Assembly (NCBI RefSeq): GCF_014639655.1
Contig: NZ_BMGB01000001.1
Coordinates: 2,329,082-2,393,081, forward strand
Length of the DNA stretch: 64,000 bases
From: Conyzicola nivalis
GTDB lineage: Bacteria > Actinomycetota > Actinomycetes > Actinomycetales > Microbacteriaceae
Direction: 5' to 3'
In this document: piece after piece, positions 33,102 to 42,352 of the stretch
Layout: the number at the start of each line of letters is the position of its first letter
Numbering within the stretch: position 1 is the first letter of the stretch
Position numbers and translations under genes: made by a program
Notes under the pieces: generated by a model
Told to the model about the DNA's origin: nothing
Databases searched by the model: none
The model's input: only the letters and a program-made list of their open reading frames with translations

Positions 33102-33977
33102 GTGGCAGTACCGAAAATCATCCTCTTCTACGGGTTCACCCCGCTCGCGGACCCCGAGGCCGTTCGGCTGTGGCAACGCGACCTGTGCGAGTCGCTGGGA
33201 CTGACCGGGCGCATCCTGATCTCGGCCGACGGCATCAACGGCACCCTCGGCGGCGAACTGAAAGACGTCAAGCGCTACGTGCGCAAGACCCGCGAGTACG
33301 CCCCGTTCAAGAACATCGACTTCAAGTGGAGCGAGGGCACCGGCGACGACTTCCCCCGCCTCAGCGTGCGGGTGCGCGACGAGATCGTGAGCTTCGGCGC
33401 CCCCGGCGAGCTGAAGGTCGACGAGAACGGCGTCGTCGGCGGCGGTACGCGCCTGACGCCGCACGAACTGCACGAACTGGTCGAACGCAAAGATGTCACC
33501 TTCTTCGACGGACGCAACGCCTTCGAGGCGGAGATCGGCCGGTTTGCGGATGCCGTGGTTCCGAACGTGGCGAACACGCGCGAGTTCGTGGCCGAGCTGG
33601 ACAGCGGAAAGTACGACCATCTCAAGGACCAGCCGATCGTCACCTACTGCACCGGCGGCATCCGGTGCGAGGTGCTGTCGTCGCTGATGGTGAGCCGCGG
33701 CTTCGGCGAGGTGTACCAGCTCGAGGGCGGCATCGTGAAGTACGGCGAGGAGTTCGGCGACTCGGGGCTCTGGCAGGGTTCGCTTTATGTCTTCGACAAC
33801 CGCATGTCGATCGACTTCACCGACGACGCCACCGTGATCGGGCACTGCTACTGCTGCGGGGCCGACACCAAGAACATGCGCAACTGCCGCGAGCTCTCCT
33901 GCCGCGAGCAGCTCGTCGTCTGCGAGGTGCACGCCGCCGAGACCGTGTGCACCGAGCACGCGCCACTCTTCGCTTAA
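33102..33977 (+). CDS. trhO: tRNA uridine-34 hydroxylase (TrhO, rhodanese-like)
   Basis: The 291-residue protein belongs to the UPF0176/YceA family, which hydroxylates uridine 34 of certain tRNAs to 5-hydroxyuridine. It has the N-terminal acylphosphatase-like region ([16 protein letters not shown]), a rhodanese domain with the active cysteine in [16 protein letters not shown] (Cys183) and a Cys-rich tail ([17 protein letters not shown]). GTG 33102 is supported by TACCCT (33090-33095) six bases upstream and by the conserved [10 protein letters not shown] start; an ATG 11 codons earlier is less likely. It ends at a strong hairpin. Confidence 0.92.
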   Translation: MAVPKIILFYGFTPLADPEAVRLWQRDLCESLGLTGRILISADGINGTLGGELKDVKRYVRKTREYAPFKNIDFKWSEGTGDDFPRLSVRVRDEIVSFGAPGELKVDENGVVGGGTRLTPHELHELVERKDVTFFDGRNAFEAEIGRFADAVVPNVANTREFVAELDSGKYDHLKDQPIVTYCTGGIRCEVLSSLMVSRGFGEVYQLEGGIVKYGEEFGDSGLWQGSLYVFDNRMSIDFTDDATVIGHCYCCGADTKNMRNCRELSCREQLVVCEVHAAETVCTEHAPLFA

Positions 33978-33980
33978 CGG

Positions 33981-34014
33981 GGTAACGCCCCGGCAGCTGG
34001 GCCGGGGCGTTACC
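33981..34014. terminator. 14-bp bidirectional terminator-like hairpin
   Basis: GGTAACGCCCCGGC (33981-33994) and its exact inverse (34001-34014) enclose AGCTGG. It sits between the converging trhO and small membrane protein genes. The stem is very stable but lacks a T-run. Confidence 0.75.
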
Positions 34015-34023
34015 TGGAAACGA

Positions 34024-34353
34024 CTACGGGCAGGTGACCTGCACGCCCTCGGCGGTCTCGACGACCGTGCCGGAGGCGACGCCCGCGCAGGACTCCTGCA
34101 GCAGCTCGACGGCCGCGATGCCCGCGGTGATCGCGAGGATGACGAGGATGACCTGGATCACGAACAGCACGAGACCGATGATGATCGCGGCGAGCGCGAA
34201 GCCGTTGTTGTAACCGGCCTTCTTCGACTTCGAGCGGGCGACGAAGCCAACGATCGCGCCGACGATGGAGAGGAAGATCGCCAGCACGAGGGCGACGATT
34301 CCGAGGGTCTTGCCGGGATCGGTGCCGGCGGGCGTGTTGTTGACTTCAGACAT
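34024..34353 (-). CDS. Small DUF4190-like membrane protein
   Basis: The 109-residue protein has two hydrophobic segments (TLGIVALVLAIFLSIVGAIVG, about 16-38, and FALAAIIIGLVLFVIQVILVIL, about 52-78) joined by a basic loop, then a short extracytoplasmic tail with two cysteines. This resembles small DUF4190-type proteins often of unknown function in actinobacteria. CAGGAG precedes ATG 34353 at a normal distance. It stands alone, divergent from pfkA across 156 bp. Confidence 0.75.
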   Translation of the reverse strand: MSEVNNTPAGTDPGKTLGIVALVLAIFLSIVGAIVGFVARSKSKKAGYNNGFALAAIIIGLVLFVIQVILVILAITAGIAAVELLQESCAGVASGTVVETAEGVQVTCP

Positions 34354-34509
34354 GGAAACTCCTGTTTTCTGGGTGAAGCGCGGTTGATAAGAATGTGAAT
34401 CGATCCACTTTATAGGGAAACTCTCAGCTTTGGCCATGGGCAGATCTATCCACATCGCGGTGAGCACCCCCGCACGGGTTACCCGGCACGCGTACGCCAT
34501 GATGGAGTC

Positions 34510-35538
34510 ATGAAAATCGGCATCCTCACCAGCGGCGGCGACGCGCCCGGCCTGAACGCTGTTATCCGTGGAATCGTCTACACCGGGATCGCCACTGGGA
34601 AGTGCGAGGAGTTCGTCGGATTCATCGGCGGCTGGAAGGGCGTCGTCGAGGCCGACATCATCCCCCTCGGCCGTCACGAGATCAAAGGCATCCACAAGCA
34701 GGGCGGCACGATCCTCGGCACCTCGCGCACCAATCCGTTCGACGGCAACGGCGGCGTCGAGCGCATCAACGAGGTCATGCGCGACAACGGCATCGACGCG
34801 ATTATCGCGATCGGCGGCGAGGGCACGCTGGCCGCGGCCAAGCGCCTCACCGACGCCGGCATCAACATCGTCGGAGTGCCGAAGACGGTGGACAACGATC
34901 TGGATGCCACGGACTACACCTTCGGCTTCGACACCGCCGTGCAGATCGCGACCGACGCCATGGACCGCCTCCGCACCACGGGCGACTCCCACGGCCGCTG
35001 CATGATCGCCGAGGTGATGGGCCGCCACGTCGGCTGGATCGCGCTGCACTCGGGCATGGCCGCCGGCGCCCACGCGATCCTCATCCCCGAACAGAAGACG
35101 AGCGTCGACCAGATCATCGAGTGGGTCACCTCGGCCCACGACCGCGGCCGCGCGCCCCTGGTCGTGGTCGCGGAGGGCTTCTCGCTCGACACCATGGACG
35201 ACGCCCACAGCGAGCGCGGACTGGATGCCTTCGGCCGCCCCCGGCTCGGCGGCATCGGCGAGCTGCTCGCCCCCATCATCGAGGAGCGCACGGGCATCGA
35301 GACCCGCGCCACGACCCTCGGCCACATCCAGCGCGGCGGAACGCCCAGTGCCTACGACCGCGTGCTCGCGACGCGGCTCGGCATGGCGGCGCTCGACGCC
35401 GCGATCGCCGGCCGCTGGGGTCACATGGTCGGCCTGCGCGGAACCGACATCATCACCGTGCCGTTCGCCGACGCGCTCGGCAAGCTCAAGACGGTTCCGC
35501 AGCAGCGCTACGACGAGGCGCGCATCCTCTTCGGCTGA
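34510..35538 (+). CDS. pfkA: 6-phosphofructokinase, ATP-type
   Basis: The 342-residue enzyme phosphorylates fructose 6-phosphate in glycolysis. Motifs are TSGGDAPGLN (8-16), GGEGTL (102-107), PKTVDNDL (124-131) with the catalytic aspartate, and MGRHVGWIAL. The glycine at position 105 in GGEGT is the residue associated with ATP use; pyrophosphate-dependent relatives have Asp there, while the PKT lysine is shared with the PPi-type group. This mix is typical of actinobacterial group III ATP enzymes. A short GGAG precedes ATG 34510. The following gene starts 34 bp downstream from its own -10 box. Confidence 0.95.
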   Translation: MKIGILTSGGDAPGLNAVIRGIVYTGIATGKCEEFVGFIGGWKGVVEADIIPLGRHEIKGIHKQGGTILGTSRTNPFDGNGGVERINEVMRDNGIDAIIAIGGEGTLAAAKRLTDAGINIVGVPKTVDNDLDATDYTFGFDTAVQIATDAMDRLRTTGDSHGRCMIAEVMGRHVGWIALHSGMAAGAHAILIPEQKTSVDQIIEWVTSAHDRGRAPLVVVAEGFSLDTMDDAHSERGLDAFGRPRLGGIGELLAPIIEERTGIETRATTLGHIQRGGTPSAYDRVLATRLGMAALDAAIAGRWGHMVGLRGTDIITVPFADALGKLKTVPQQRYDEARILFG

Positions 35539-35572
35539 CGCGCTCCCGCCGGCACGGTTCTAGGCTGGCCGT

Positions 35573-36592
35573 ATGTTCCGTGCCATCGTCGTCACCCGCC
35601 CCTCGGATGCCCCGGCTACCGCCACCCTCGAGAGCGGTGTCACCGACTCCGCGCTCGGCGAGGGCGACGTCGAGATCGACGTGGAGTTCTCGAGCATCAA
35701 CTACAAGGACGGCATGGCGCTCACCGGGCGCCCCGGCGTCATCAAGGCCGAGAGCCTGATCGCCGGCATCGACCTGGTCGGAGTCGTGTCCTCGGTCCCC
35801 GAGCCTGTCGAAGGGTCCGCGTCGGCAGGCTCAGCGACCGTCTCCGTCGGCGACCGCGTCATCGTCACCGGCTTCGGGCTGGGCGAGAACCACCCCGGCG
35901 GACTCTCCGAGCGCGCGCGGGTGAAGAGCGAGTGGCTCGTGCCCTTGCCCGACGGCCTCAGCCTGCGCCGGGCGGCGGCGATCGGCACGGCGGGCTTCAC
36001 CGCCATGCTCGCGGTGCTGGCGATCGAGAAGTCCCTGACACCCGCCGACGGCGGAGAGGTGCTCGTCACCGGTGCATCCGGGGGCGTCGGCTCCATTGCG
36101 ATCGCCCTCCTCGCCGGCCTCGGCTACAGCGTCACGGCGTCGACCGGACGCGCCGCCGAACACGACTACCTGCGCTCGCTCGGCGCCACGACCGTGATCG
36201 ACCGCGCGGAACTCGGCGGGCCCGGCAAGCCGCTGCAGTCGCAACGCTGGGCCGGTGCCGTCGACTCGGTCGGCAGCCACACCCTCGCGAACGTGCTGGC
36301 CCAGGCGAACTACGGCGCGACCGTCGCGACCTGTGGTCTCGCCCAGGGCCCCGACCTGCCGGCGACTGTGATGCCGTTCATCCTGCGTGGGGTGTCCCTC
36401 GTCGGCATCAACTCGGTCTACTGCCCGCTGCCGCTGCGCACGGAGGCCTGGCGACGCTTGGCCCTCGATCTCGACCTCGACCTGCTCGACTCGCTCACGA
36501 CATCCGTCGGTCTGGACGGCGCCATCGATGTCGCGCACGCCATCATCGACGGCACGGTGCGCGGGCGCACGGTCGTCGAGGTGCGAAAATAG
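35573..36592 (+). CDS. AcuI/YhdH-type medium-chain reductase (acrylyl-CoA reductase-like)
   Basis: The 339-residue NADPH-dependent reductase shows VEFSSINYKDGMALTG, GIDLVGVV, GENHPGGLSERARV, GFTAMLAVLAIE and the nucleotide-binding VTGASGGVGSIA, all matching the YhdH/AcuI group that reduces acryloyl-CoA or related enones. A dispersed repeat adds PEPVEGSASAGSA in frame (about residues 75-87) in the loop before the conserved DRVIVTGFG. ATG 35573 has TAGGCT (35561-35566) exactly six bases upstream and no ribosome binding site. A DUF1304 gene follows after 4 bp. Confidence 0.9.
   Translation: MFRAIVVTRPSDAPATATLESGVTDSALGEGDVEIDVEFSSINYKDGMALTGRPGVIKAESLIAGIDLVGVVSSVPEPVEGSASAGSATVSVGDRVIVTGFGLGENHPGGLSERARVKSEWLVPLPDGLSLRRAAAIGTAGFTAMLAVLAIEKSLTPADGGEVLVTGASGGVGSIAIALLAGLGYSVTASTGRAAEHDYLRSLGATTVIDRAELGGPGKPLQSQRWAGAVDSVGSHTLANVLAQANYGATVATCGLAQGPDLPATVMPFILRGVSLVGINSVYCPLPLRTEAWRRLALDLDLDLLDSLTTSVGLDGAIDVAHAIIDGTVRGRTVVEVRK
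35794..35839. repeat. Dispersed GAGCCTGTCGAAG repeat, copy 2 (inside the AcuI-like gene)
   Basis: A 46-bp palindromic repeat: GAGCCTG (35801-35807) pairs with CAGGCTC (35826-35832), with flanks GGTCCCC and GCGACC. It is translated in frame as VPEPVEGSASAGSAT. Confidence 0.85.
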
Positions 36593-36596
36593 GCGG

Positions 36597-36995
36597 ATGA
36601 ACCCTGCACTCCTGATCATCGGCTCGATTTTCGCGGTCCTCGCCGCCCTCGTACACGTGATGATCTTCTACTTCGAGTCGATCGTGTGGACGAAGCCCGC
36701 GACCTGGAAGCGCTTCGGCCTCGCGTCGCAGGCGGACGCCGACACGGTGCGGCCGATGGCCTACAACCAGGGGTTCTACAACCTGTTCCTCGCGATCGGC
36801 GCCGTGGTCGGTGTGATCCTTCTGGCGACCGAGGCCGCGGAGGCCGGGTACGCCGTCGCACTGTTCGCGACGCTGAGCATGGTCGCCGCGGCCACCGTGC
36901 TGGTGCTGTCGAACCCGAAACTTGCCCGCGCCGCGCTCACGCAGGGCGCGCTGCCGCTCGTTGCGGTGCTGTTCCTGCTGCTCGCGCTGATCTAG
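36597..36995 (+). CDS. DUF1304 family membrane protein
   Basis: The 132-residue protein has four hydrophobic segments and the DUF1304 signature HVMIFYFESIVWTKPATWKRFG followed by NQGFYNLFLAIGA. Its function is not established. It starts 4 bp after the AcuI-like gene and is presumably in the same operon; TAGGCGG just before the ATG overlaps the upstream stop. It ends before a long intergenic hairpin. Confidence 0.9.
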   Translation: MNPALLIIGSIFAVLAALVHVMIFYFESIVWTKPATWKRFGLASQADADTVRPMAYNQGFYNLFLAIGAVVGVILLATEAAEAGYAVALFATLSMVAAATVLVLSNPKLARAALTQGALPLVAVLFLLLALI

Positions 36996-37017
36996 TCCGC
37001 GGGCACCGCCGGCACGG

Positions 37018-37089
37018 GGTGTCTGCGCCGTTTCGGGTCACCTGCGCGACGGCGCCGCACCGCACGTGACCCGAGAGTGCGCAGACACC
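37018..37089. repeat. Intergenic two-part hairpin, family member 2
   Basis: GGTGTCTGCGC (37018-37028) pairs with GCGCAGACACC (37079-37089). After internal loops CGTTT/AGAGT, CGGGTCAC (37034-37041) pairs with GTGACCCG (37066-37073), leaving a 24-base loop with GGCGCCGCACCGCA. It shares loop and CCCGAGAGTGCGC text with the hairpin at 17056-17117 while the stems differ. It lies between converging DUF1304 and hemL genes. Confidence 0.8.
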
Positions 37090-37103
37090 GGGCGGCGGCC
37101 GGC

Positions 37104-38405
37104 CTACTGGGGCGGCGTCGCCGCGGCTGCCGCGCGCGCCGCGGCCGGCAGCGCCGTCAGGATGCGATCGGTCGCCTCGTCGTCGAGCGCCGCGGAGACG
37201 AACCATGCCTCGAACACGCTCGGCGGCAGCGAGACGCCGGCGTCGAGCATCGCGTGGAAGAAGGCGGGGTAGCGGAAGGCGTCCTGCGCCTTCACCTGCT
37301 CGTAGTTCTCGGGCACACCCGAGCGGAACGCGAACGAGAACAGGTTGCCGGCGTACTGCACCGAGTAGGCAACACCGGCGGCGTCGAACGCCGCGGCGGT
37401 CGCGGTCGAGATCGTCTCGGCGGCTGCGTCGAGCCGCGCGTACACCGACGTATCGGCGGCCTTCAGCGTTGCGATGCCCGCGGCCACGGCCACCGGGTTT
37501 CCGCTGAGGGTGCCGGCCTGATAGACGGGGCCGAGCGGCGCGAGGTAGTCCATGATGTCGGCACGCCCACCGAGGGCGGCGAGCGGCATCCCTCCGCCGA
37601 CGACCTTGCCGAACGTCACGATGTCGGGCGTGTAGGAGCCCGCCTCGAGCCCGAGCCAACCGCCCGCACCCACCCGGAAGCCGGTGAGCACCTCGTCGAC
37701 GATGAGCAGCGCGCCGTTCGCGTGTGCGGTCTCGGCGAGGAACGCGTTGAAACCGGGCAAGGGGGTTACGACGCCCATGTTGGCCGCGGCCGCCTCGGTG
37801 ATGACGGCGGCGATGCGGTCGCCGAACTCGGCGAAAACGGCGGTGATCGCGTCGCGGTCGTTGTACGGGATCACGAGCGTCTGCGCGGCGGTGGCGGCGG
37901 TCACACCGGCCGAGCCGGGCATGGCCATCGTCGCGAGGCCCGAGCCGGCCTCGGCCAGCAGCCCGTCGGAGTGACCGTGATAGTGGCCGGCGAACTTCAC
38001 CAGCAGGTCGCGATCGGTGAAACCGCGCGCGAGCCGGATGGCGGTCATCGTCGCCTCGGTGCCCGTCGACACGAGTCGCACCTTCTGCACGGCGGGCACC
38101 CGCGAGAGGATCAGCTCGGCCAGCTCGGTCTCGCCCGGGGTGCTCGCCCCGAACGAGAGGCCGCGGCCCGCGGCATCCTGAACCGCTTTGATGACCGACG
38201 GATGCGCGTGGCCGAGAATCGCGGGACCCCAGGAGTTGACGAGGTCGACGAACGAGCGGCCCTCGACGTCGGTGATGTAGGCGCCCTTGGCCTCGACGAA
38301 GAAGCGCGGGGTGCCGCCGACGGAGCCGAAGGCCCGCACCGGGGAATTGACGCCGCCGGGGATGGCGGCGCGTGCGCGGTCGAAGGCCTGCTGGTTTGTG
38401 GTCAT
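37104..38405 (-). CDS. hemL: Glutamate-1-semialdehyde 2,1-aminomutase
   Basis: The 433-residue PLP enzyme converts glutamate-1-semialdehyde to 5-aminolevulinate. Motifs include [54 protein letters not shown] (about 217-225) and the PLP lysine in [18 protein letters not shown]. It is the last gene of the leftward heme operon; its ATG overlaps the hemB stop by 4 bp (ATGA), indicating translational coupling. It supplies the substrate of HemB from the product of HemA. Confidence 0.97.
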   Translation of the reverse strand: MTTNQQAFDRARAAIPGGVNSPVRAFGSVGGTPRFFVEAKGAYITDVEGRSFVDLVNSWGPAILGHAHPSVIKAVQDAAGRGLSFGASTPGETELAELILSRVPAVQKVRLVSTGTEATMTAIRLARGFTDRDLLVKFAGHYHGHSDGLLAEAGSGLATMAMPGSAGVTAATAAQTLVIPYNDRDAITAVFAEFGDRIAAVITEAAAANMGVVTPLPGFNAFLAETAHANGALLIVDEVLTGFRVGAGGWLGLEAGSYTPDIVTFGKVVGGGMPLAALGGRADIMDYLAPLGPVYQAGTLSGNPVAVAAGIATLKAADTSVYARLDAAAETISTATAAAFDAAGVAYSVQYAGNLFSFAFRSGVPENYEQVKAQDAFRYPAFFHAMLDAGVSLPPSVFEAWFVSAALDDEATDRILTALPAAARAAAAATPPQ

Positions 38406-39382
38406 GAGCGGCGGAGTCTTTCTGCGAGCTCGAGGGCCCAGTAGGTGAGCACGACATCGGCGCCGGCGCGCTTGATCGCGAGCACGGATTCGTCGATGGC
38501 ACGGTCGCGGTCGATCCAGCCGTTGGCGGCGGCGGCCTCGATCATCGCGTACTCGCCCGACACCTGGTACGCCCAGACGGGCACCGTCGAGGTGGCCGCC
38601 ACGTCGGCGAGAACGTCGAGGTAGCTGCCGGCGGGCTTGACCATCACGACGTCGGCACCCTCGATGATGTCGAGTTCGACCTCGAGCGAGCCCTCACGGC
38701 GGTTTGCGGAGTCCATCTGGTACGCGCGGCGATCTCCGACGAGCGAGGAGTTGACCGCCTCGCGGAACGGCCCGTAGTAGGCCGAGGCGTACTTGGCGGC
38801 GTAGGCGAGGATCGCGGTGTCGACGAAGCCGGCGCCCTCGAGGGCCTCGCGCACGACGGCGGTCTGGCCGTCCATCATGCCGCTGAGCCCGAGCATCTCG
38901 GAGCCGGATTGCGCCTGCACGAGAGCCATGTCGCGGTAGCGCTCGAGGGTCGCGTCGTTGTCGACACGACCGGCGCCGTCCAGCACGCCGCAGTGCCCGT
39001 GGTCGGTGAACTCGTCGAGGCACAGGTCGGTCTGCACGACGAGAGCGCCGCCGGCCTCCTGCACCGCCACGCGGGTGGCGAGGTTGAGGATGCCGTCGGG
39101 GTCGGTGGCACCGGAACCGATCGCGTCCTTCTCGAGGGGAACGCCGAACAGCATCACGCCGCCGATTCCCGCCTCGGCCGCCGCCGCGATTGCGCCCTTC
39201 AGGCTGTCGAGCGAGTGGTGCACGACGCCGGGCATCGAGCCGATCTCGACCGGCTCGCTGATGCCCTCGCGCACGAACATCGGCAGGACCAGGTCGGCGG
39301 GGTGCAGCCGCGTCTCGGCGACGAGTCTGCGCATCGCGGGCGAGCTGCGCAGTCTTCGGGGGCGGACGCTGCGCTGGCTCAT
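38402..39382 (-). CDS. hemB: Porphobilinogen synthase (5-aminolevulinate dehydratase)
   Basis: The 326-residue enzyme condenses two 5-aminolevulinates to porphobilinogen. Visible are the two active-site lysines in [18 protein letters not shown] and [15 protein letters not shown]. The metal-site segment [14 protein letters not shown] keeps two of the three cysteines of the zinc type, with Asp in the middle position. Its ATG overlaps the hemD stop by 4 bp and its own stop overlaps the hemL start likewise. Confidence 0.97.
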   Translation of the reverse strand: MSQRSVRPRRLRSSPAMRRLVAETRLHPADLVLPMFVREGISEPVEIGSMPGVVHHSLDSLKGAIAAAAEAGIGGVMLFGVPLEKDAIGSGATDPDGILNLATRVAVQEAGGALVVQTDLCLDEFTDHGHCGVLDGAGRVDNDATLERYRDMALVQAQSGSEMLGLSGMMDGQTAVVREALEGAGFVDTAILAYAAKYASAYYGPFREAVNSSLVGDRRAYQMDSANRREGSLEVELDIIEGADVVMVKPAGSYLDVLADVAATSTVPVWAYQVSGEYAMIEAAAANGWIDRDRAIDESVLAIKRAGADVVLTYWALELAERLRRS

Positions 39383-40167
39383 CGTTCTTCTTCCGTGTTT
39401 TCCGGCGCCCCTGCCGTGACGAATTCGACGAGGGCGTCGACGAGGGCGTCCGCCGAGCGGGACTCGGCGATGACGTGGACGTTCAGGCCGGCCGCGCGCG
39501 CGTCGAACGCGGTGCGCGGGCCGATGCAGGCCACGATCGTGGCGTCGGGCAGGGGGGCGAGCTGCTCCGCGACCTGGCGGGCGACGCTGCCGGAGGTCAC
39601 GAGCACGGCGCCGATGCGGCCGGAGGCGACGTCGGCGGCGACGTGCTGGGCGATCGGCACGCCGACGGTGCGGTAGGCCGACACGAACTGCACGTCTAGC
39701 CCGAGTTCGGCGAGCCCGCTGACGAGGGTCGGCTCGGCGATGTCGCTCTGCGGGATGAGCACCCGCCCGGTGATCTCGGCGGTCGGCCACTCCTTCAGCA
39801 GGCCGCGGGCCGAGTTGTCGCCCTCGGGGATGAAGGTGACCTGGTAGCCGGCGACGGCGAGTGCGGCCGCCGTGGTCTCGCCGACCGCGGCGATGCGGGT
39901 GGTCGGCGGCACGATGACGCTCTGCCCGGCGAGCACGTCGACGGTGGTGGCGCTCGTCACGACGAGCCAGTCGAACTGGCCGTCCTGCAGCTCGTAGAAG
40001 GCGTTCGCGAGGGTCTGCGCGTCATCGCTCGAGGCGAAGTTGATCAGCGGCGCGATCACGGGCACCGCGCCGTGCCCGCGCAGGGTCGCCGCCACGGTGT
40101 CGCCCCAACGGCCGCCGCGCGGCACGAGGACCCGCCAGCCGGCGAGGGGTTTCGGCTTGACGGTCAC
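39379..40167 (-). CDS. hemD: Uroporphyrinogen-III synthase
   Basis: The 262-residue protein has the weakly conserved two-domain HemD fold; useful marks are [12 protein letters not shown] at the N-terminus, [25 protein letters not shown], and [16 protein letters not shown] with [10 protein letters not shown] near the C-terminus. It closes hydroxymethylbilane to uroporphyrinogen III. The GTG start overlaps the hemC stop by 4 bp, and this position plus the fold make the assignment secure. Confidence 0.92.
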   Translation of the reverse strand: MTVKPKPLAGWRVLVPRGGRWGDTVAATLRGHGAVPVIAPLINFASSDDAQTLANAFYELQDGQFDWLVVTSATTVDVLAGQSVIVPPTTRIAAVGETTAAALAVAGYQVTFIPEGDNSARGLLKEWPTAEITGRVLIPQSDIAEPTLVSGLAELGLDVQFVSAYRTVGVPIAQHVAADVASGRIGAVLVTSGSVARQVAEQLAPLPDATIVACIGPRTAFDARAAGLNVHVIAESRSADALVDALVEFVTAGAPENTEEER

Positions 40168-41135
40168 TGCGCGCTCCCGAGGGGCGCGAGCGTGGCCGCA
40201 CCGTTCTCGAGCAGCTCGTTCGCCACCCGTTCCGCGACCTCGAGCGACGGATGCACCGTGTCGGACACATACAACGCGTGGGAACTCGTGAGCTTCTCGG
40301 TGCCGTCGGGACTGTAGACCCGCGCGTCGAGGAACAGCAGGCCGTCGTCGATCTGGCCGTGTGCGCCGATCGGCGCCGCGCAGCCGGCCTCGAGCAGGGC
40401 GAGAACGTGACGCTCGGCCTCGACGATCGTGCGGGTGGGGTTGTGGTTGAGCGCCGCGACGAGCTTCTCGTCGCCCTCGCGCACCTCGAGGGCCAGCGCG
40501 CCCTGGCCGGGCGCCGTGGGCCAGCCGTCGAGCGACAGGAATTCGGTGATGGCGCCGAGGCGGCCGAGACGGTCGAGGCCGGCGGCGGCGAGCACGACCG
40601 CGTCGAGGCGGCCCTCCGCGACGTGCGCCAGGCGGGTGTCGACGTTGCCGCGGATGTCCACGACCTCGATGTCGGGGCGGCGGGCACGCAGCTGTGCGGC
40701 CCGGCGCGGCGAGCCGGTGCCCACGCGGGCGCCGGCCGGCAGCTCGTCCATCGTGAGTCCGTCGCGCGCGCAGAGCGCGTCACGGGCGTCGACGCGCTTC
40801 GGCACCGCGCCGATCGAGAGCCCGGGGTAGGCGGCGGTGGGCAGGTCTTTCAGCGAGTGCACCACGACGTCGACGCGGCCGGCCACGAGGGCCTCGCGCA
40901 GCGCACCGGCGAAGACGCCGGTTCCGCCGAGGCTCGCGAGCGACTCGGTCGACGTGTCGCCCTCGGTGCGCACCGTGACGATCTCGATCACCACGCCGGT
41001 CTTGGCGGCGAGGGCGTTCGCGACCGTCGTGGTCTGCGCCACGGCGAGCGCGCTGCCGCGGGTGCCGATGCGCACGACCGCGCCGGTTCCGGCGTGCGCC
41101 GAGCCGATCGTCGGGTGCGAAGGGGCGGGTGTCAC
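40164..41135 (-). CDS. hemC: Hydroxymethylbilane synthase (porphobilinogen deaminase)
   Basis: The 323-residue enzyme polymerises four porphobilinogens on a dipyrromethane cofactor. Motifs are RIGTRGSALAVAQT, VHSLKDLPT (catalytic aspartate region), VGTGSPRRAAQLRARRPD, APGQGALALEVR and the cofactor cysteine in LLEAGCAAPIGAHG. GTG 41135 overlaps the hemH stop as GTGA and gives a short Pro/Ser-rich N-terminal extension before the conserved start. Confidence 0.96.
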   Translation of the reverse strand: MTPAPSHPTIGSAHAGTGAVVRIGTRGSALAVAQTTTVANALAAKTGVVIEIVTVRTEGDTSTESLASLGGTGVFAGALREALVAGRVDVVVHSLKDLPTAAYPGLSIGAVPKRVDARDALCARDGLTMDELPAGARVGTGSPRRAAQLRARRPDIEVVDIRGNVDTRLAHVAEGRLDAVVLAAAGLDRLGRLGAITEFLSLDGWPTAPGQGALALEVREGDEKLVAALNHNPTRTIVEAERHVLALLEAGCAAPIGAHGQIDDGLLFLDARVYSPDGTEKLTSSHALYVSDTVHPSLEVAERVANELLENGAATLAPLGSAQ

Positions 41136-42352
41136 GGCAGCACTCCGGCGAGCGCGGGTTTGAAGCCCGCGCGCTTGTTCTCGCAGCAGCCGGGGCGGCA
41201 CACGTCGTACCACGGGCCGAGGTCGGTCATGGCGGGGCGGTCTTCGACCGGCACGCCGTCGCGGCGCTCGAGCACGAGGTCGATGAGTCCGCTGACGTAG
41301 GCGGCGTGTACCCCGGGGGTCGGCACACGGACGGCGAACACGTCGTGCTCGGCCGACGTCTCCATCGCCTCGGTGTCGAGGTCCCACTTCACTTCCATGT
41401 GGTCGCTCACGAAGCCGAGCGGCACGATGACGACCGCCTTGATGCCCTTCCCGGCGAGTTCCGCGATCGAGTCGTTGATGTCGGGCTCGAGCCACGGCAT
41501 GCTGGGCGGGCCCGAGCGCGACTGGTAGACGAGGCTCCAGGCGATCTCGGTCGCTGAGCCTGTCGAAGCGTCTGCCCCTTCGACGAGCTCAGGGACCGTC
41601 TTGGCCTCGTGCATGACGACCTCGGCGACCGCGAGGTGCTGCGCCGCGTACGCGCCCTCGGGGCCGAAGCCGCGCGAGGCGGGACCGCTGCGCTCCGCGT
41701 CACTCGACGGGATGCTGTGGGTGGAGAAGAGCACGTGTGTCTGCTCCGGAGTGAAACCCTTGGCCGCGACATCCGCCAGCCCCTGCTTCACACCGTCGAT
41801 GAACGGCTGGACGAATCCGGGGTGGTCGAAGAACTGGCGCACCTTGTCGATCGACATGGTGTCGCCGAGGCCGGTCTCTTCGAGGGCGATCGCGTAGTCC
41901 TCGCGGTACTGGCGGCAGCTCGAGAACGAGCTGTAGGCGCTGGTGCCGATGGCGATGAGCTTGGTGAAACCGCGCTCGTTAGCCTCGGTGAGGGCATCAC
42001 GCACGTACGGCGTCCAGTTGCGGTTGCCCCAGATCACGGGAAGGTCGATGCCGCGGCGCTCGAGTTCGGCCTCGAGGGCCGCCTTGAGCTCGCGGTTCTG
42101 GTCGTTGATCGGGCTCACCCCGCCGAAGGCGCGGTAGTGGTGGGCGACCTCTTCGAGCCGCTCCTCGGGGATCCCGCGACCGCGCGTGACGTTGCGCAGG
42201 AACGGGATGACGTCGTCCTGTCCCTCCGGTCCGCCGAAGCTCGCGAGCAGGATCGCGTCGTAGTCGACGGGGGTCGTCACGTGCTCGGCACCCGATGCTG
42301 CTTCGGCGGATGCCGCGTTGAGAACTACATACTCGCCGTTGCTGATGGTCAC
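41132..42352 (-). CDS. hemH: Coproporphyrin III ferrochelatase
   Basis: The 406-residue enzyme inserts iron into coproporphyrin III in the pathway used by Gram-positive bacteria. Seen are LLASFGGPEGQDDVIPFLRNV, the histidine-containing VLFSTHSIPSSD and C-terminal cysteines in YDVCRPGCCENKRAG which, with a cysteine in SSCRQYRED, match the [2Fe-2S] ligands of actinobacterial ferrochelatases. A dispersed repeat inserts VPELVEGADASTGSAT in frame between AEVVMHEAKT and EIAWSLVYQSRSG. The GTG start overlaps the hemQ stop by 4 bp. The symbol cpfC is also used. Confidence 0.95.
   Translation of the reverse strand: MTISNGEYVVLNAASAEAASGAEHVTTPVDYDAILLASFGGPEGQDDVIPFLRNVTRGRGIPEERLEEVAHHYRAFGGVSPINDQNRELKAALEAELERRGIDLPVIWGNRNWTPYVRDALTEANERGFTKLIAIGTSAYSSFSSCRQYREDYAIALEETGLGDTMSIDKVRQFFDHPGFVQPFIDGVKQGLADVAAKGFTPEQTHVLFSTHSIPSSDAERSGPASRGFGPEGAYAAQHLAVAEVVMHEAKTVPELVEGADASTGSATEIAWSLVYQSRSGPPSMPWLEPDINDSIAELAGKGIKAVVIVPLGFVSDHMEVKWDLDTEAMETSAEHDVFAVRVPTPGVHAAYVSGLIDLVLERRDGVPVEDRPAMTDLGPWYDVCRPGCCENKRAGFKPALAGVLP
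41549..41597. repeat. Dispersed GAGCCTGTCGAAG repeat, copy 3 (inside hemH)
   Basis: A 49-bp imperfect palindrome beginning GGTCGCTGAGCCTGTCGAAG and ending CTTCGACGAGCTCAGGGACC. It is the longest of the three copies and is read in frame as part of ferrochelatase. Confidence 0.88.

Noticed and set aside
34510-35538. Pyrophosphate-dependent phosphofructokinase
   Set aside because: Gly105 in GGEGT fits ATP use; the PKT lysine alone does not make it PPi-dependent.
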